DNA from: Elysia chlorotica
Taxonomy: Eukaryota > Mollusca > Gastropoda > Plakobranchidae
DNA: 64,000 nt
Direction: 5' to 3'
Assembly (NCBI GenBank): GCA_003991915.1
Contig: RQTK01000668.1
Coordinates: 75,040 to 139,039, forward strand
The notes beneath the pieces are model-generated. The model ran no database searches and was not told the DNA's origin. It saw only the letters and a program-made list of their open reading frames with translations. Position 1 is the first letter of the stretch. Each line of letters starts with the position of its first letter. Of the stretch, positions 17,581-29,840 are shown piece by piece. Made by a program: the position numbers and the translations under genes.

Positions 17581-17639
17581 GTAATTAAAATTGTAGTGAT
17601 TGTTGAGAAAAAAGTTTGAAAGGTTTTTTTATCCTTTGA

Positions 17640-17930
17640 AGTGGACCAGCATGTGTCTGTACATGTGTGTGTCTGTGTGTGTCTCTGTGTCTGTATGTCT
17701 GTGTGTATGTCAATGTGTGTGTGCGTCTGCGTGTGGGTATGTGTATGTGTGTGTCTGTGTGTGTTTATCTGTGTGTGTGTCAGTGTCTGTGTACGTGTCT
17801 GTATGTGTCTGTGTCTGTGTGTGTCTGCGTTTGTCTGTGTGTAGTATCTGTGTGCGTGTGTCAATGTGTGTGTGTGTGTCTGTGTGTTTGCATGTCGGTG
17901 TCTGTGTCTGTCTCTGTGTGTTTCGTTAGT
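17640..17930. repeat. TG/CTG-rich microsatellite between duplicate copies
   Basis: An irregular (TG)n(TCTG)n tract of about 290 bases; the many open frames of Val/Cys composition are artefacts of the repeat. Confidence 0.92.
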
Positions 17931-17964
17931 TTTACAGAGTATTTATTTGCGTATTATTCTCATA

Positions 17965-18600
17965 AAATGTGAATCCATAAACAGGAAACAAATTATAACA
18001 AACGCCCTTCAGAAGACTTCTTTAATAACTATATGAATACACAGAAGGCAAATGGATACAACAGGTAAAGTTTTTTTTAAACACATTTTATCATGAAATC
18101 AGAAGCAAAATTATAATTGTAATTTTCTTTTAAAAAAATATCCAAATTTTTACTGTACAGATCACTTAATAAAATAGGAAAATCATCATGCAACCAAAGT
18201 TAACATCAAGAAACTTTTAGCTGTACGTTCAATCAGTCTAATCATGTTTTTGTGGATATACATGGTAAGGTAAAATAAAGGATGAAAAAGATATACACGT
18301 ATGTAAAATATACTTGTAAAACAGTCATTTAGCCAATCATCTTATCTCATCAGTAAATAGTCATGGGGTATTGGTTCCTGAATTGGTCTCTTGTTTTTGT
18401 CTTTGATATAGATTTCTTGACAAACCAAAATAATTAAAGAAACTAATCAACCATCATCATGGGTTCGAATCCCTGCATATAACCATAGAGATAATTCAAC
18501 GTTCGATTTTAGAATTAAGTTGACCCATTAACTATTGTATCTTGCAAATCTAGTACAGCCACTTGTTTTTTTTACACTTAGATCTGTTTTACAGGTAAAC
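17965..18600. repeat. ~1.1-kb tandem duplication, copy 2
   Basis: This is the diverged second copy of 16820-17580, shortened by deletions. It uniquely carries GGGTTCGAATCCC near 18461, a tRNA B-box-like word with no surrounding tRNA structure. Confidence 0.9.
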
Positions 18601-18793
18601 ACAGCAATTGTTAACAACAAAAAAGTTTATTATTTAAAGTTTGCCAAGGGAATAAAGCCGAAAGGTTTACGACCTTTGTTGGAATTGGACCTTGCTGTAT
18701 TTATATTTTACTTAACGATCATAATAAATCACTACAAGACCAAATACATCGTGTTTGATTGCAGGAGGAATGAGAACAAAGCTGTATTCTGTC

Positions 18794-18942
18794 GGTTGGT
18801 TGGGTTAGTTTAACGTCCAACAGCAGCACTATAAAGGCTATATTGTGGACGGACCCCAAGACGGACGTCTGACAATTGCATGTGCTGCCACACACGAGAC
18901 AGGGCGGGGATACCATGACCCCTTGTCTCAGCCGGTCACATT
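18794..18942 (-). mobile_element. SINE-like family A, truncated
   Basis: It carries TTTAACGTCCAACAGCAGCA, GACGGACGTCTGACAATT and GACAGGGCGGGGATACCATG. It ends at CAGCCGGTCACATTA without the tRNA-like head. Confidence 0.88.
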
Positions 18943-19620
18943 ATGCTGTATTTTGTCAATACATGCTTACATTTAAAATATAAGCAATGAGGGGACTGAC
19001 TTCAGGTACAGCAGCAGAATGTAATTAGGAACTTCAAGAAAAAAATATTCACCTTAAAATAATGTGCAAAGAGTAATTTGGTCTTCCTCATTTACTCTAT
19101 TAATGTACGCTCGTATATATTCTTTTACTTCTTATGTACGTATTTATTTATTTATCTTTGGAATTATAACTAGACTTGTCATAAAACGGAAAGCAATCGT
19201 AAAAGAGTTACAGATATGACACTGAAAAGCTCTAAGTCTAATAATAAACTGCCTTGAATTACAAATCAACATATAAAACAAACAGATTGTAATCAATGTG
19301 CAGCAGCATGGAAATTCTTTTAGCGCCAAACATACTTTAAATGATTATGAAACTGGGAGCACAGCGGAATTATGCTTTGGCATTTCTTGTTCAAGCGGTC
19401 CTTCCAAAAATGTATTTATTATTAGATTGATAGTGATACAAGGTATCAATAATATACCACCCAAAGAAAGGAAGAAAGAATGTAATTTACTATTACTAAT
19501 TACCATTTTACCACAGATTAACAAGACTTAGTATCTACAAACTCTTTCGGCGTGCATCAGTCTAAAAAAAAATCAAATGATGTATACCGAAGAAATAAGG
19601 GCAGGGCAATAGGTTGCCAC
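18943..19620. other. No gene recognised
   Basis: AT-rich sequence with no recognisable repeat or coding feature. Confidence 0.6.
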
Positions 19621-19621
19621 A

Positions 19622-19628
19622 AGAGAGA

Positions 19629-19672
<44 letters not shown>

Positions 19673-19698
19673 AAGAGAGAGAGAGAGGGAGAGAGGGA
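19622..19698. repeat. GA microsatellite
   Basis: (GA)n with a few GGGA interruptions. Confidence 0.95.
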
Positions 19699-19737
19699 CT
19701 ACGATTCATTAAGTGACAGACAAGGACATATACAAAG

Positions 19738-19975
19738 TTAAAGTTGGTTTATAAATGTCCAACATTTGCAGCAAGGCTTGTAGACAGGTCCCAAAGATAA
19801 CGTCTGACAGTTTTACGTGCTGCCACACAGAGACAGTGCGGAGATTACACTGACAGCGACCCAACCAGATTGGGATGAAGACACGCATTTACATTTTAAA
19901 CTATCTTGGTTTTCAAACTAGCGACCCATCGATTGGAAGACCAAGGCCAACGCTCTATTCTTGCAAGCCTCCCCA
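19738..19975 (-). mobile_element. SINE-like family A, full length but diverged
   Basis: It carries AAATGTCCAACATTTGCAGC, GATAACGTCTGACAG and GCTGCCACACAGAGACAG, then at the far end AGCGACCCATCGATTGGAAG and ACCAAGGCCAACGCT. In reverse complement that end reads as a tRNA-like GTTGGCCTTGGTCTTCCAAT. Confidence 0.75.
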
Positions 19976-20448
19976 TGGATACAAAGAGATACGAAGAACG
20001 ACACAAAAAGACACCAAAAGAGAAAAAATTACGAGTTCGTTTTTCGATTTACAAAAACCATATATGTCTATTAAAATAAATCCGAAATAAACATGAAACA
20101 AAACTAACATCTTTTGTCTTTCCATTTTGACAGGACCAGCCACATCTATATATAACAATTGATGTCTCAACTGCTTCATCCATGACAGAACAAACCTTGA
20201 GACAAAAAGTACTAAATTGCCCAGCAAGATGACAACACTGTAATAAGCAAATGCATAGGCTAAACTACAGATGATGTGAAACCTACCAAACTGAACGATA
20301 TATTTATGCTTGGGAATTAAAGCTACAAATTGGACAAAGACATGAGAAACATTCTGTAATTTGTTTAAAATTAGTACTAATTTTTCCCTAAGAGTTTAAA
20401 AAATGTGTTGGAGATAACACTTATCTAACTTTAAAATTATTTTATCAG
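19976..20448. other. No gene recognised
   Basis: Nothing supportable beyond low-complexity A-rich stretches. Confidence 0.55.
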
Positions 20449-20600
20449 GCGCATCTCTTCGATTTCACTGTTGTACCAGCGTGAGGTTGAGTGCAGTTAG
20501 TGAAGTGCAGGTTAGTGAATCAGTTGGCATGCGATTAAAATAAAAACAAAAAAGCATGCGACACAGATACAACAGTGAAATGTTTTTAATAGATGCACGC
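20449..20600. repeat. Inverted-repeat element, MITE-like
   Basis: The left arm 20449-20475 (GCGCATCTCTTCGATTTCAC...) pairs with the right arm 20568-20600, whose reverse complement reads GCGTGCATCTATTAAAAACA.... The 15-base core GATTTCACTGTTGTA / TACAACAGTGAAAT is nearly perfect. The inner part has a second repeated GCATGCG. It has the size and form of a small non-autonomous DNA transposon, but no clear target duplication is visible. Confidence 0.55.
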
Positions 20601-21264
20601 AGTTACTTGCAATGAGAGATATTTCTCTTTACAAACGGACTGTAAAATTGGATCAGATTTACGAATATTATTGTTCCCGATTTAAAAATCCAAGCTTATA
20701 GAATGACATCGGGTCCTCTTCAACGCAACATTTCTATACTAGCCGCACCAATTGAAAATGCAAAAAGAAAAGTTAATTTGAACGATTTGGTCTCATTCAC
20801 CTTTGTGAAAACTTTAAACGTTCAGATTAAAAATTGATTACAAAAGAAGACAATTCTCCAAAACATTACATAAGCTTGAACAGAAAATGACAGTATGCAA
20901 AATTCAGAATGCTAGACAACCGGGACTTGATGAAACTATCCACATTTACATTTTATTACTTCAAACCAATTTTGTCTACAAACTCCAAAACCAAGGAGTG
21001 CCTGTTAAAACAGTTTAAAAAATCAAATTTTACTTCAAGGCTTCGCGATTTTGGGGGATTTAAAGAAGTCAAAATTTGTATGGGGCTGTATCAAATCATA
21101 TCCTCAAATGCAACTCTCAGCGTACCATTTATTAACCTGACAACAAACACTAGGCAAACTGTTTTATTACTGCTATGCACACAATGTCCACGACACCAGT
21201 TCAAAAATCCCATTTAATGATTTCTTATAAATGTACGCATGGTAGTCTCATCCTAATCACACTT

Positions 21265-21265
<1 letters not shown>
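20601..21265. other. No gene recognised
   Basis: An open frame at 20909-21217 (102 codons) has no recognisable domain, no splice context and unremarkable composition; I do not regard it as a gene. Confidence 0.5.
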
Positions 21266-21297
<32 letters not shown>

Positions 21298-21320
21298 GAG
21301 GGGGAGAGAGGGAGGGTGGC
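21266..21320. repeat. GA/CAGA microsatellite
   Basis: (GA)n with CAGA units, directly preceding a SINE-like copy. Confidence 0.93.
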
Positions 21321-21324
21321 GATA

Positions 21325-21552
21325 GAGTTGAGTTGGTTGAACGTCCAAATTCAGTACTATGTAGGGTATTCTGCGGACGGGCCCCAAGACTGACAGTCTT
21401 GACAATTTTATGTGCTGACACACACGACATCGGGCGGCAACCCTTGTCTCAGAGGGTCACATTATACCGATACCCACACGAGTTATTTCGCCGATTGTAG
21501 GAATCGAACCTCGGATCTCCCGATCTGGAAACTAACGCTTTACTAATGGCTA
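21325..21552 (-). mobile_element. SINE-like family A, full length with clear tRNA B box
   Basis: It carries GGGCCCCAAGACTGACAGTC and TTTTATGTGCTGACACACAC and, at the head, AATCGAACCTCGGATCTCCC. On the minus strand the head reads TAGTAAAGCGTTAGTTTCCA, then GAGGTTCGATTCCT. GGTTCGATTCC is an intact pol III B box, the strongest evidence in this window that the family is tRNA-derived. Confidence 0.85.
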
Positions 21553-22950
21553 AAATTTCAATGTCCTTCATAATCGGTCAAGTTTGAACTCGCAAAAAAA
21601 GTTAGCATAGCTAATCCTGCAACTATAAAACCGTCCTAGAAGTTATATAAAGTCATATTTCATTCAATATGTCAATAAATTTTAGGGTATAAAAAAATTC
21701 AGGATTTACGCTATTATCCGAATCCTTTCCAGGGAATATGTCGTATATTGGTTTAAGAGATCTAGAGTATTTTGATAAACAATATGTTAAGTAGGCCCTA
21801 CCAACTTATAATTATGATTCGTCCAAGTCTCTCAAATCAAAAAATGCATCTAATCCTTCGGACACGTGTAACTGCACTTTCACTCGACATTGTCACAAAC
21901 TTCTATAAAATAAATTTCTGCTACTGGCTGACTTGTCCAAAGTGGATGTCTCATCCAAGCTGGAGAGCGTGTCTGTTCTGAAGGCTGTTTGTATTGTGGA
22001 GCAGCGAACTTGACATGATCCATCATTTATACCTGGCAAAAATGTTTTATAAAATTAATTACTGTAGTTGCTTTATCGTGAAACTTTGAAAAGCACTTTA
22101 GTACTTTAGGGTTAGCTCCATTTATCATTATGCGACCATTATTCTTGGGCCATCACTAAAGGCCAGGGAGAAACTACAAACTGTAAAGTTATATTATTGA
22201 TTTAATCATTGGAACCACCGTATCATATTTGTTTTATTATGATTTTTTAATTTTAAGCGAACCAAATTCAGAAATAAACCTACAACCACTTGATTGTGTG
22301 TAGGTTATTTGTATTAAGCTAAAAATATTAATGCCTACTTTTATACAGAAAAAAATAAAATTATATATATAAACTAAATCATTTAGCTTTTGATAATGCC
22401 AAATTCAGTATTTGCAATTTGCCAAAAATCAAACAATGTGTTTAAAATTGTGTTTGTGCTCCGATTTGCGAGATTGAAAAAAAAAGAGCAAAGTATGGAA
22501 AAGTGGAATATGCAGAAAAAAATGGATGAAAGAAAAAAAAGATAGAAAAAGATAAAGAGAAAACGTGAGAGAAAAGAGAAGGATTGGAAGAGAGAGATAG
22601 AAAGAGAACAAGCAAGGGAGACAGAGTAAAAAACCAAAAGGCAAATAACTAATACCAATCTTTTATCAGGAGAAATCCTATCATCACTTTTTGTGGCTTC
22701 ACTGCAGCTCCTGCATTTATTTACTGGACTTGAAAATTGGGTGTCGGATTTTCCTCTTGAAATGCACTACATTTCGAGGCATGCCGACGCTGTCTTGACT
22801 CCTGGTTGTGTAAATATCAAAATAAAAACGCCTTGGTAAAGAAAAACAGAAGCAATACATAGAATGATCTTTACAACATACTATTCAACATTTAATTGTT
22901 TATAGATGAAAAAGGAAATTACGTCCTAAAGGTTTTTCAAAGAATTCTAT
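21553..22950. other. No gene recognised; A-rich stretch at 22480-22640
   Basis: AT-rich sequence with one purine-rich (GAAA/GAGA) stretch. Open frames there are low-complexity Phe/Leu/Ser. Confidence 0.55.
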
Positions 22951-22956
22951 CTATAC

Positions 22957-23050
22957 CGAGATGGGAGCTTTAGATACGATTCGAACTGCGGATCGCCGGC
23001 TTTAAGAAGCCAACTAAGATTCCGGTCTTGGCACTTTCCAAGATTCCAGT
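22957..23050 (-). mobile_element. tRNA-like fragment, probably a SINE head
   Basis: The minus strand reads GCCGGCGATCCGCAG followed by TTCGAATCGTATC, which contains a near-B box, with the upstream half reading CTTAGTTGGCTTCTTAAA. No cloverleaf can be closed, so it is more likely a SINE head or tRNA relic than a working tRNA. Confidence 0.4.
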
Positions 23051-23166
23051 AGAGGATAAGGTTGGATTTTAAGTCATACCTTAGCAGTTATTTTTTTTTT
23101 AAGACAAAGACCCGCTTACATTATGCCAACACCAACACTATCAGTAAGGAAGAACTTCCTGCTGGG

Positions 23167-23306
23167 TTTGAGTTGGTTTTAACGTCCAACATCAGCACTA
23201 TATAGGCTATATTGTGGACAAGCCCCAAGACGGACGTCTGACAATTGTTTATGTGCTGCCACACACGAGACAGGGCGGGGATACCATGACTCCTGTCTCA
23301 GCCGGA
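23167..23306 (-). mobile_element. SINE-like family A, truncated
   Basis: A close match to the family from TTTTAACGTCCAACATCAGC to GACTCCTGTCTCAGCCGG. Confidence 0.9.
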
Positions 23307-23579
23307 CTCCCTACTGGGCGACAACGTTTATTATTGGCGCCAGACAGTCACCCCTATCTCCAGGTTATAGTTAATGACATAAAAAAGTAAAATCTTGTGC
23401 AACTTGTACAATTTATGGAACAATAATTATTTTGCTTGTCGTATAGGATTCTTAACTTTTTTTAAACGCCTGCCCCCAACAAAAAAGTATTTATAAGAGC
23501 ATATAATTCAAATTTTTTAGCAGCATGGAATCAAATCTAGAGATTTTCAAAAATATTCACCTGCAATATAGTAATGATA

Positions 23580-26500
23580 CCTGATCATACACATCTGTGT
23601 GTCTCTCCTGAGGGATAAAAGATGGATCTCTTGGTGAAACAAACAAGCTGCTAGTGGAATGCACGTCCCTGGTTGTCAATAGGATTTCTGTACACAATGC
23701 TCAGTTCAGCTTTCTGTCCATTAGCAAAGTAAAAAAATTAGCGGATACTAAGAATTAAATCGTTTCCTGTACTATGATATCTTGAGCTGTACTCTTTACA
23801 CTTCAAGTAACAATCATCCTGTTTTTAATACTTTTATATATTGTGCTGTATTCTTTATACATTCTATATAATTGTAAAATAAAATAGTCACAAATTGAAA
23901 TAATAGTTTTGGAAAATTGAAAGAAACAAGATACAGCTATAAATGACATATCTGTCCGATTTTGAATACTAGAAGCTAAAATAATTATACTCATTTAGGA
24001 AAAAATGCTTGTGGGCTGCCATTCGGTAAGCACCCGTTCCAACCTCTCCAATCGGTTGTCATTTGGTAAGTACTGTCTGGTTCAAGGCTGGTCATGGAGG
24101 AAAGAGATGAACATGTCACGTGTCACAGGGGAACGCTACTGAAGCTTAACACTGACATGGTTTTTACAAAAATTGACAGGTACATTTTTTATATTTATAA
24201 GAACAAAGGCCATTATTGACAGGAAGATTTTTTGTATATTAATAAAAACAAAAGCTATAATCCTGGTACTGGGAACTTCTACAGTTCTATTGTTCTTGCT
24301 CAGCGTTAAACGTCAGCACCATAAAGGCTCTATTGCGGACAGGCCTTGGGAATACTGTTTGACAAGTTAACGTGCTGTCACACAGAGACAGGGCGGGGAT
24401 ACCACGATTCTGTCTCAGTCACATTTTACTGACACCGCTGACGCCAACTTCATCATTAGAAGACAAAGACTGACAAGCATTTTTAATGAAGATTATCGGT
24501 TTCGAATCCAGGAACTTCTGATTGGGAAACACGTGTTCCATCATTTGCACCAGATAACCACCCTTTTTTCCAGATGATATATTTGACAATACAGTGATAA
24601 ATATAAAAGAGTAGGATGTTATGACACACCAGGTATTTTTTGAACAATTGTAAATTATTTTTCTTGTAAAGGTACCGGTACAGGATTTTAAACTTTTTGA
24701 AACAACTAAAGTGTTTGAAGAAAATGTAATAGAAAAAATATATCCACCTTTGACTTGTCTTAGATAATCCATACTTCTACGTGGTTCTTCTGAGTGATGA
24801 AGTTGGATCTCTTGGTGAAACAAATGATGGCGCTAGTTGGATCACATATCTGGTTATCAGGTGGATACAATTATGTTAGCAAAGGTCACTTCAGTTTGTT
24901 TTCACTATTGCCATCAAAACCATTGGGATCATAAGCAAAAAAAACAACATTTTAGCTGAGACTAAGAATAGAACTGGTGGGGGAGGGGGATAGAATGAGC
25001 TAGCTGCATATTATACTACGACATCTTGTTGTGCTGTACTCTTCCTACTTGCAAGTCAGCTGTGCATTTTTAAAACAATAAATTAATTGTCTCGTAAAAA
25101 AATTGATCTACTAGTTGAAAATTAAATATATACATACATGTAAATATTTAGCGAGGGTGCATGAGCTAAACACTAAGAGTTAAAATATAATATATCTTTA
25201 GGAAAACAATACTTGTAGGTTGTCATTTGGTAAGTACTTGTTCTAGGCTCAAAAGTAGATTGTCCTTCTGTATAAATTGACTGGTTCAAGGCTGGCCTGG
25301 AGAAATGAGATAAACATACCAGCCTTGTTTCATGAGAATGGAGTGATATGTAAAAATATAAAATAGCAGGGCAACGACACCCACAGAATTCTTTTTAAAC
25401 AAATTAATTATGAACTTTTTGAAACAACTCCCACAGAATACAAAGAAGTAAAAAAAGTACACCATTTAAGTTAAATCATTAAAGCTAAGGTTTTATAAAA
25501 TGTATCTACTTGCAAAATAATATCTTACCTAATCCATACTTCTATGTGGTTATTCTGAGGGATAAAGTTTGATAGGCGCTAGTGGAATGCACGTCTGTGG
25601 TTATCAGAAGGATTTCTCTACACAATGCTCAGTTCATTCTTCAAGAACGTAAAATAATTAGTGAAGCAAACCTTTAACTGGGACTGAGGATTGAAGTTGT
25701 AGAGGGGGAGGGGGGGGGGCGGAGGGAAGTAACACAGATCTAGCTTTTTATACTATGGTACGTACTCTATGCTTCCATTGGACTGCATTTTTAAAACAGC
25801 AAAATAATTATCGAATAGAAATACTAGTTATGAAAAGTTCACAAAAAGCCATAACACGCAGCACTATGTGACATGTATATCTAAGTTTAACATTTAAAGA
25901 CAAAATATAAACCATATATAATTGTGTCTGGGAACAATATTTGTCTTCATTTGGTAAGCACTTGTTCCAACCTCGCCAGTAGATTATCATTTGGTAAGCA
26001 CTTGTTCTAACCTCGCCAGTAGGTTGTCATTTGGTAAGCACTTGTTCCAGCCTTCACGTTAGGTGTCATTTGGTAAGCACTTATTCCAGCCTTGATGGTA
26101 GGTTGCCATTCTGTATACCTTGTCTGTTTTAAGACTAGCCTTGAGAAAACAGATGAACATGCCATTGATTTATAAAAGGGGTTCACTTTTTTCACAATCC
26201 AGTGATATATAAATACATGACATCGTAGGATCTTATGACACCCATAGAATTTTATAAACAAAAAAGTATCACCCGTGTTCCTTATAGTGTCTACATTTTT
26301 TTAAACGACTTTCTTAGATCTCGAATTAGTATCGAGATCTAGAACAATTAGTCATCTTTATAGCAGCATGGATGAAAGACGGGATTTTTTACAAAGGAGT
26401 ACACCTGCAGTATAATAATATTTTACCTGATCCTATAGTGTCTGTAGTTCTGAGGGATTAAGTTGGCTCTCTTGGTGAAACAAATGAGACGCTGGTGGAA

Positions 26501-27040
26501 TGCATGTCTCTGGTTGTCAGGAAGATTTCTGTACAATGCTCAGTTCGGTTTTCTCTGGAGGAAAATCGCAGGACAATAAGCAACACAACCTTTAACTGAG
26601 ACTGAGAATTGAAATGGTAAGGGAGAGGGTAGAGTCACACAGAGCTAGCTTTATACTATGGTATCTTTTGCTGTACTCTTTATACTTCTCATTGGGTTGT
26701 ACATTTAAAACAGCAAAATAATGGTCAGCAATATACTGGTCTCAAACAGAAATACTCGTTTCGGAAAATTCAATTAAAATTTATAATATGTAGCAATATC
26801 TGACATGCTAATTGGAGAAAATGGGACTATTACATTTTTTGTTACCAATCTTGTGTTTTGAACAGCAGTCATCATGATCGAGAGACAACGCTTTACCACT
26901 TAAACCAGTTCAACTCCATATCCTCGCCTGTAGGTTGTCATTTCGTAAGCACTCGCTCCAGCCTTGGGTGTAGGTTGCCATTTTGTAATCACTGTCTGGT
27001 TCAAGGCTGGCCGTTGAGAAAAGAGAAGAACATGCCAAAG
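23580..27040. repeat. Four-unit degenerate higher-order repeat (~0.8-1.2 kb units)
   Basis: A block containing TGAGGGATAAAGTTGGATCT, CTTGGTGAAACAAATGA, CTAGTGGAATGCACGTCT, CTGGTTGTCAG, GATTTCTGTACACAATGCTC, AGTTC and a later TGTACTCTTTATACTTC recurs from about 23580, 24768, 25540 and 26429. Each unit ends in one or more GGTTGTCATTTGGTAAGCAC, TTGTTCCAACCTCGCCAGTA blocks (about 40 bp; four in a row at 25940-26130). A SINE-like copy interrupts the first unit. No protein family is recognisable in any frame. Confidence 0.88.
24303..24540 (-). mobile_element. SINE-like family A, diverged, inside the higher-order repeat
   Basis: The core at 24303-24426 carries GTTAAACGTCAGCACCATAA and GAGACAGGGCGGGGATACCA. 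A tRNA-like head region (TTTCGAATCCAGGAACTTCT) seems to extend it to about 24540. Confidence 0.75.
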
Positions 27041-27860
27041 AACAAAATCAGAGCGTTTTTTTTAATTTTAAATAATTATTAAAGTTCGCTATTAAAAGGA
27101 TAGGTTCACACCAATTCAAATCGCCAGATAGTTTTTTTTATTTTAGAAAAAGTAAGTTTCCTTTTATTGGTAACTTCTATAAACCGTAAAAAATCCTCAA
27201 AAAGACACTAGTAAAGAGATTCGCATCAAGACAGTCGCTTGAATAATTTAACAAATTCCAATTCTTCATATCACCTGTGGAAACTAAAAAAATTAGACAT
27301 TTACTGCATTAGTGTATAAGTTGTGCAATAGTCAGGCAATCATACTTAATGAAGCAACAATCCAAAATGATGCAAACCTAGACTACAATAATCTATTATT
27401 TTTTAAATAATGTTACGTCTAAATCTCATCTCAAAACCAGCTTTTGAAAAAGGGGTTAGATTTAGAGTTCCCATTTACAGTTTTAGGCACAGTAACAGTT
27501 ATGTTTTGCAAATGATTTCTTAGAGTCAGTTTAATAAGTGCACTAGTGTGAACTTGCTTTATCATAAGCAAACCAAACCTTTCTCACATTTTACATAAGT
27601 TAGACTTGGGGTGTTAAATTGAGAGTATTGAGAATTGAGAGCTATATTTTGCCGATTAAGGCATAGACCATGAATACACTGCACTAATAGTAAAGGCAAC
27701 TAATTTCTGTGATTGATGAAAACATGATCCTGTATGTTAAAATGGACTAAGAAAACTCAAAGTGTCTATCAGATAAACTGAACGAGAAACGCACAAAAAT
27801 AGCTGGTACCTCAAGTCAAAAGATAGGAAACAGCAAAGCCAAATTAAGTGGAGTGCTAGT
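27041..27860. other. No gene recognised
   Basis: AT-rich sequence without supportable features. Confidence 0.55.
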
Positions 27861-27861
27861 T

Positions 27862-28088
27862 AGTTGTAGTTGAGTTTGTTTAACGTCAGCACTTTATAGG
27901 ATATATTGTGGACAGGCCCAAGACTGACGTCTGACAGCTCACGAGATAAGCCGGGGACACCATGACTCCTGTCTCAGCCAGTCACATTTAACTGACACCG
28001 ACCCAACCAGTACGGAGCGAAATCGTGAGAGCTCAAACACGACCTTTGGCGTCGGAAGGCGATTTTTTATAACAGGGCTACCGCGCCC
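27862..28088 (-). mobile_element. SINE-like family A, full length
   Basis: From GTTTAACGTCAGCAC through GTCTCAGCCAGTCACATTTA and CTGACACCGACCCAACCAGT to GGCTACCGCGCCC. On the minus strand the head opens GGGCGCGGTAGCCCTGTTAT, as expected for a tRNA 5' end. A 22-base internal deletion removes the GTGCTGCCACAC region. Confidence 0.88.
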
Positions 28089-28144
28089 AGAGTAAACACT
28101 TAAAATTTAAAAAAAAATACAGTTAAAACAGCGACAGAGAAGGG

Positions 28145-28149
<5 letters not shown>

Positions 28150-28215
<66 letters not shown>

Positions 28216-28217
28216 GA
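28150..28217. repeat. GA/CAGA microsatellite
   Basis: (GA)n followed by (CAGA)n. Confidence 0.95.
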
Positions 28218-29040
28218 CCGCCATACATATTCAGAGAGATGGAGGCAGAATAACAAGAAGTCTGCTGTGAAATTTTGCTGTGAAATAAAAAAACAATACT
28301 CGGTATGGAGTGCAACGGTAATAACGTTCCTTTTTACTCGAAGCAAAGAGAACAATCGGCAACTTGAAACTATTTCTTTCTACAACAAATGTGACATAGT
28401 TACGTTTAAATTTCTTCAACGACTTCACTCGTTTATCCATAACATGAACCGAGCATAATTATCATACCATGGTAATACCAAGCGTCGGTCTTGCAGTGCC
28501 TAGCACTCTAATTTAAGATAACTCAGTTTAAAAAGAGGTAGGCAGTATGAAATGTATTCCATTCTGTTTACAGGCATGTTTACCCCCCCCCCCTCCACCC
28601 CATTTTGTTTTGTTTGGAAAGGTTCAAGGGCATTATAAATGCACATTTTGCATCATTTAAGACTTGGATCGTAAGTATAACGTTGTAGTAATTTTACGAG
28701 TAATAAACTACCAAGACTTTGTATTTTTTTGCAAGCACAATCAATGCTCACGGAAAAAATACCGTTATAAACAGTGAGAGTAAATGTTTATTGAATTGTT
28801 AATGTACAGTATCGATACGGGACCCGATTCGCTTTGACTGAATAAAAGAATCAAACATTTTGTCCAAGTCCATCCAGCTGTGAGCGATGATTTAAGGGCC
28901 TATGGTAAACTCGCATTCCACATTTGGTTCGTATTTTGTAAACACCATTAGGATTTGTTTATATGCCCTTACCTAGTCCGCCGTGACAGATTTTCCATGT
29001 TTTCTCAAGTTTTTAACCATAACAAAATTATTTGTATTTT
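28218..29040. other. No gene recognised
   Basis: Only a poly-C stretch near 28584-28595 stands out. Confidence 0.55.
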
Positions 29041-29840
29041 TGAGAGGGTTTTTAAAACCATTGTTAATTTTTGTATTTGGTTCAGGGTTTCCAACCTTCC
29101 AATATAATAAAGTGTAACACTGCGTTTCTTAAAATATTCATAGTTGTATTCTTAAATAATTTTTAACCTTCCATGGTCACTCATATTTGTACTTTTAAAA
29201 TCAGATTTTCATCCTTTGAAGTGCCCAAACATTTTTAATCAAAGTTTACTATAACATTCGTATTTTTGCCTCAGGGTTTCACTTTATCAAAGGTATCATT
29301 TTCACGTTTAATGCAGGTTTTTCACCCTTCCAAGATATTTCATATTTGCACTTTTCAAACAGGGTGTGTGTGTGTGGGGGGGGGGGTTAATTTGAGTTGG
29401 TTGATGCTTTGTAATTTTGTATCAATCTCAACATTATATGATTTTTGAAACTTTTTCGTCTCCGGGTTTTAAACCTTCAAGGTTTTTCTATGTATGTATT
29501 TTTTGACTCGAGATTTCCAACCATTCATAAATATAATTTTGAAATAAATACTTCATTTTTGTAGTTTTGGCTCGGGTTTCCAAAATTCCGAGCTTAATTA
29601 TTTGTATTTTGAACACCAGGCTTTCAAACTGCCAACAGTCTTTTTTGTAATTTCGGCCTCGATTTTTCAGCCTTCTATACTTACACATATAGAAAGATTT
29701 TAACCTCCCAAGTTTTTTTCATAATTGTAATTTAAACTCGGGATTTCCAACCTCCCAAGATTTTTAACATTCATTATTTTTAAAACGGGGTTTTCAACCT
29801 TCCAAAATTATGTATCTATTTCTAAAAATTCACTTATTAA
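29040..29840. repeat. Degenerate ~50-60-bp tandem repeat, part 1
   Basis: A core GGGTTTCCAACCTTCCAA, followed by ATATTTGTATTTT, recurs about a dozen times with heavy divergence. The same core resumes at 32400-32870. Confidence 0.8.

Noticed and set aside
18455..18475. tRNA B box GGGTTCGAATCCC
   Set aside because: It is isolated, with no A box at the right distance; absent from the paralogous copy at 17.4 kb.
20909..21217. 102-codon + open frame
   Set aside because: No domain, no splice-site context, and composition like the surrounding AT-rich DNA.
22957..23050. tRNA gene
   Set aside because: There is a B box-like word, but no closing acceptor stem or full cloverleaf; best explained as a SINE head.
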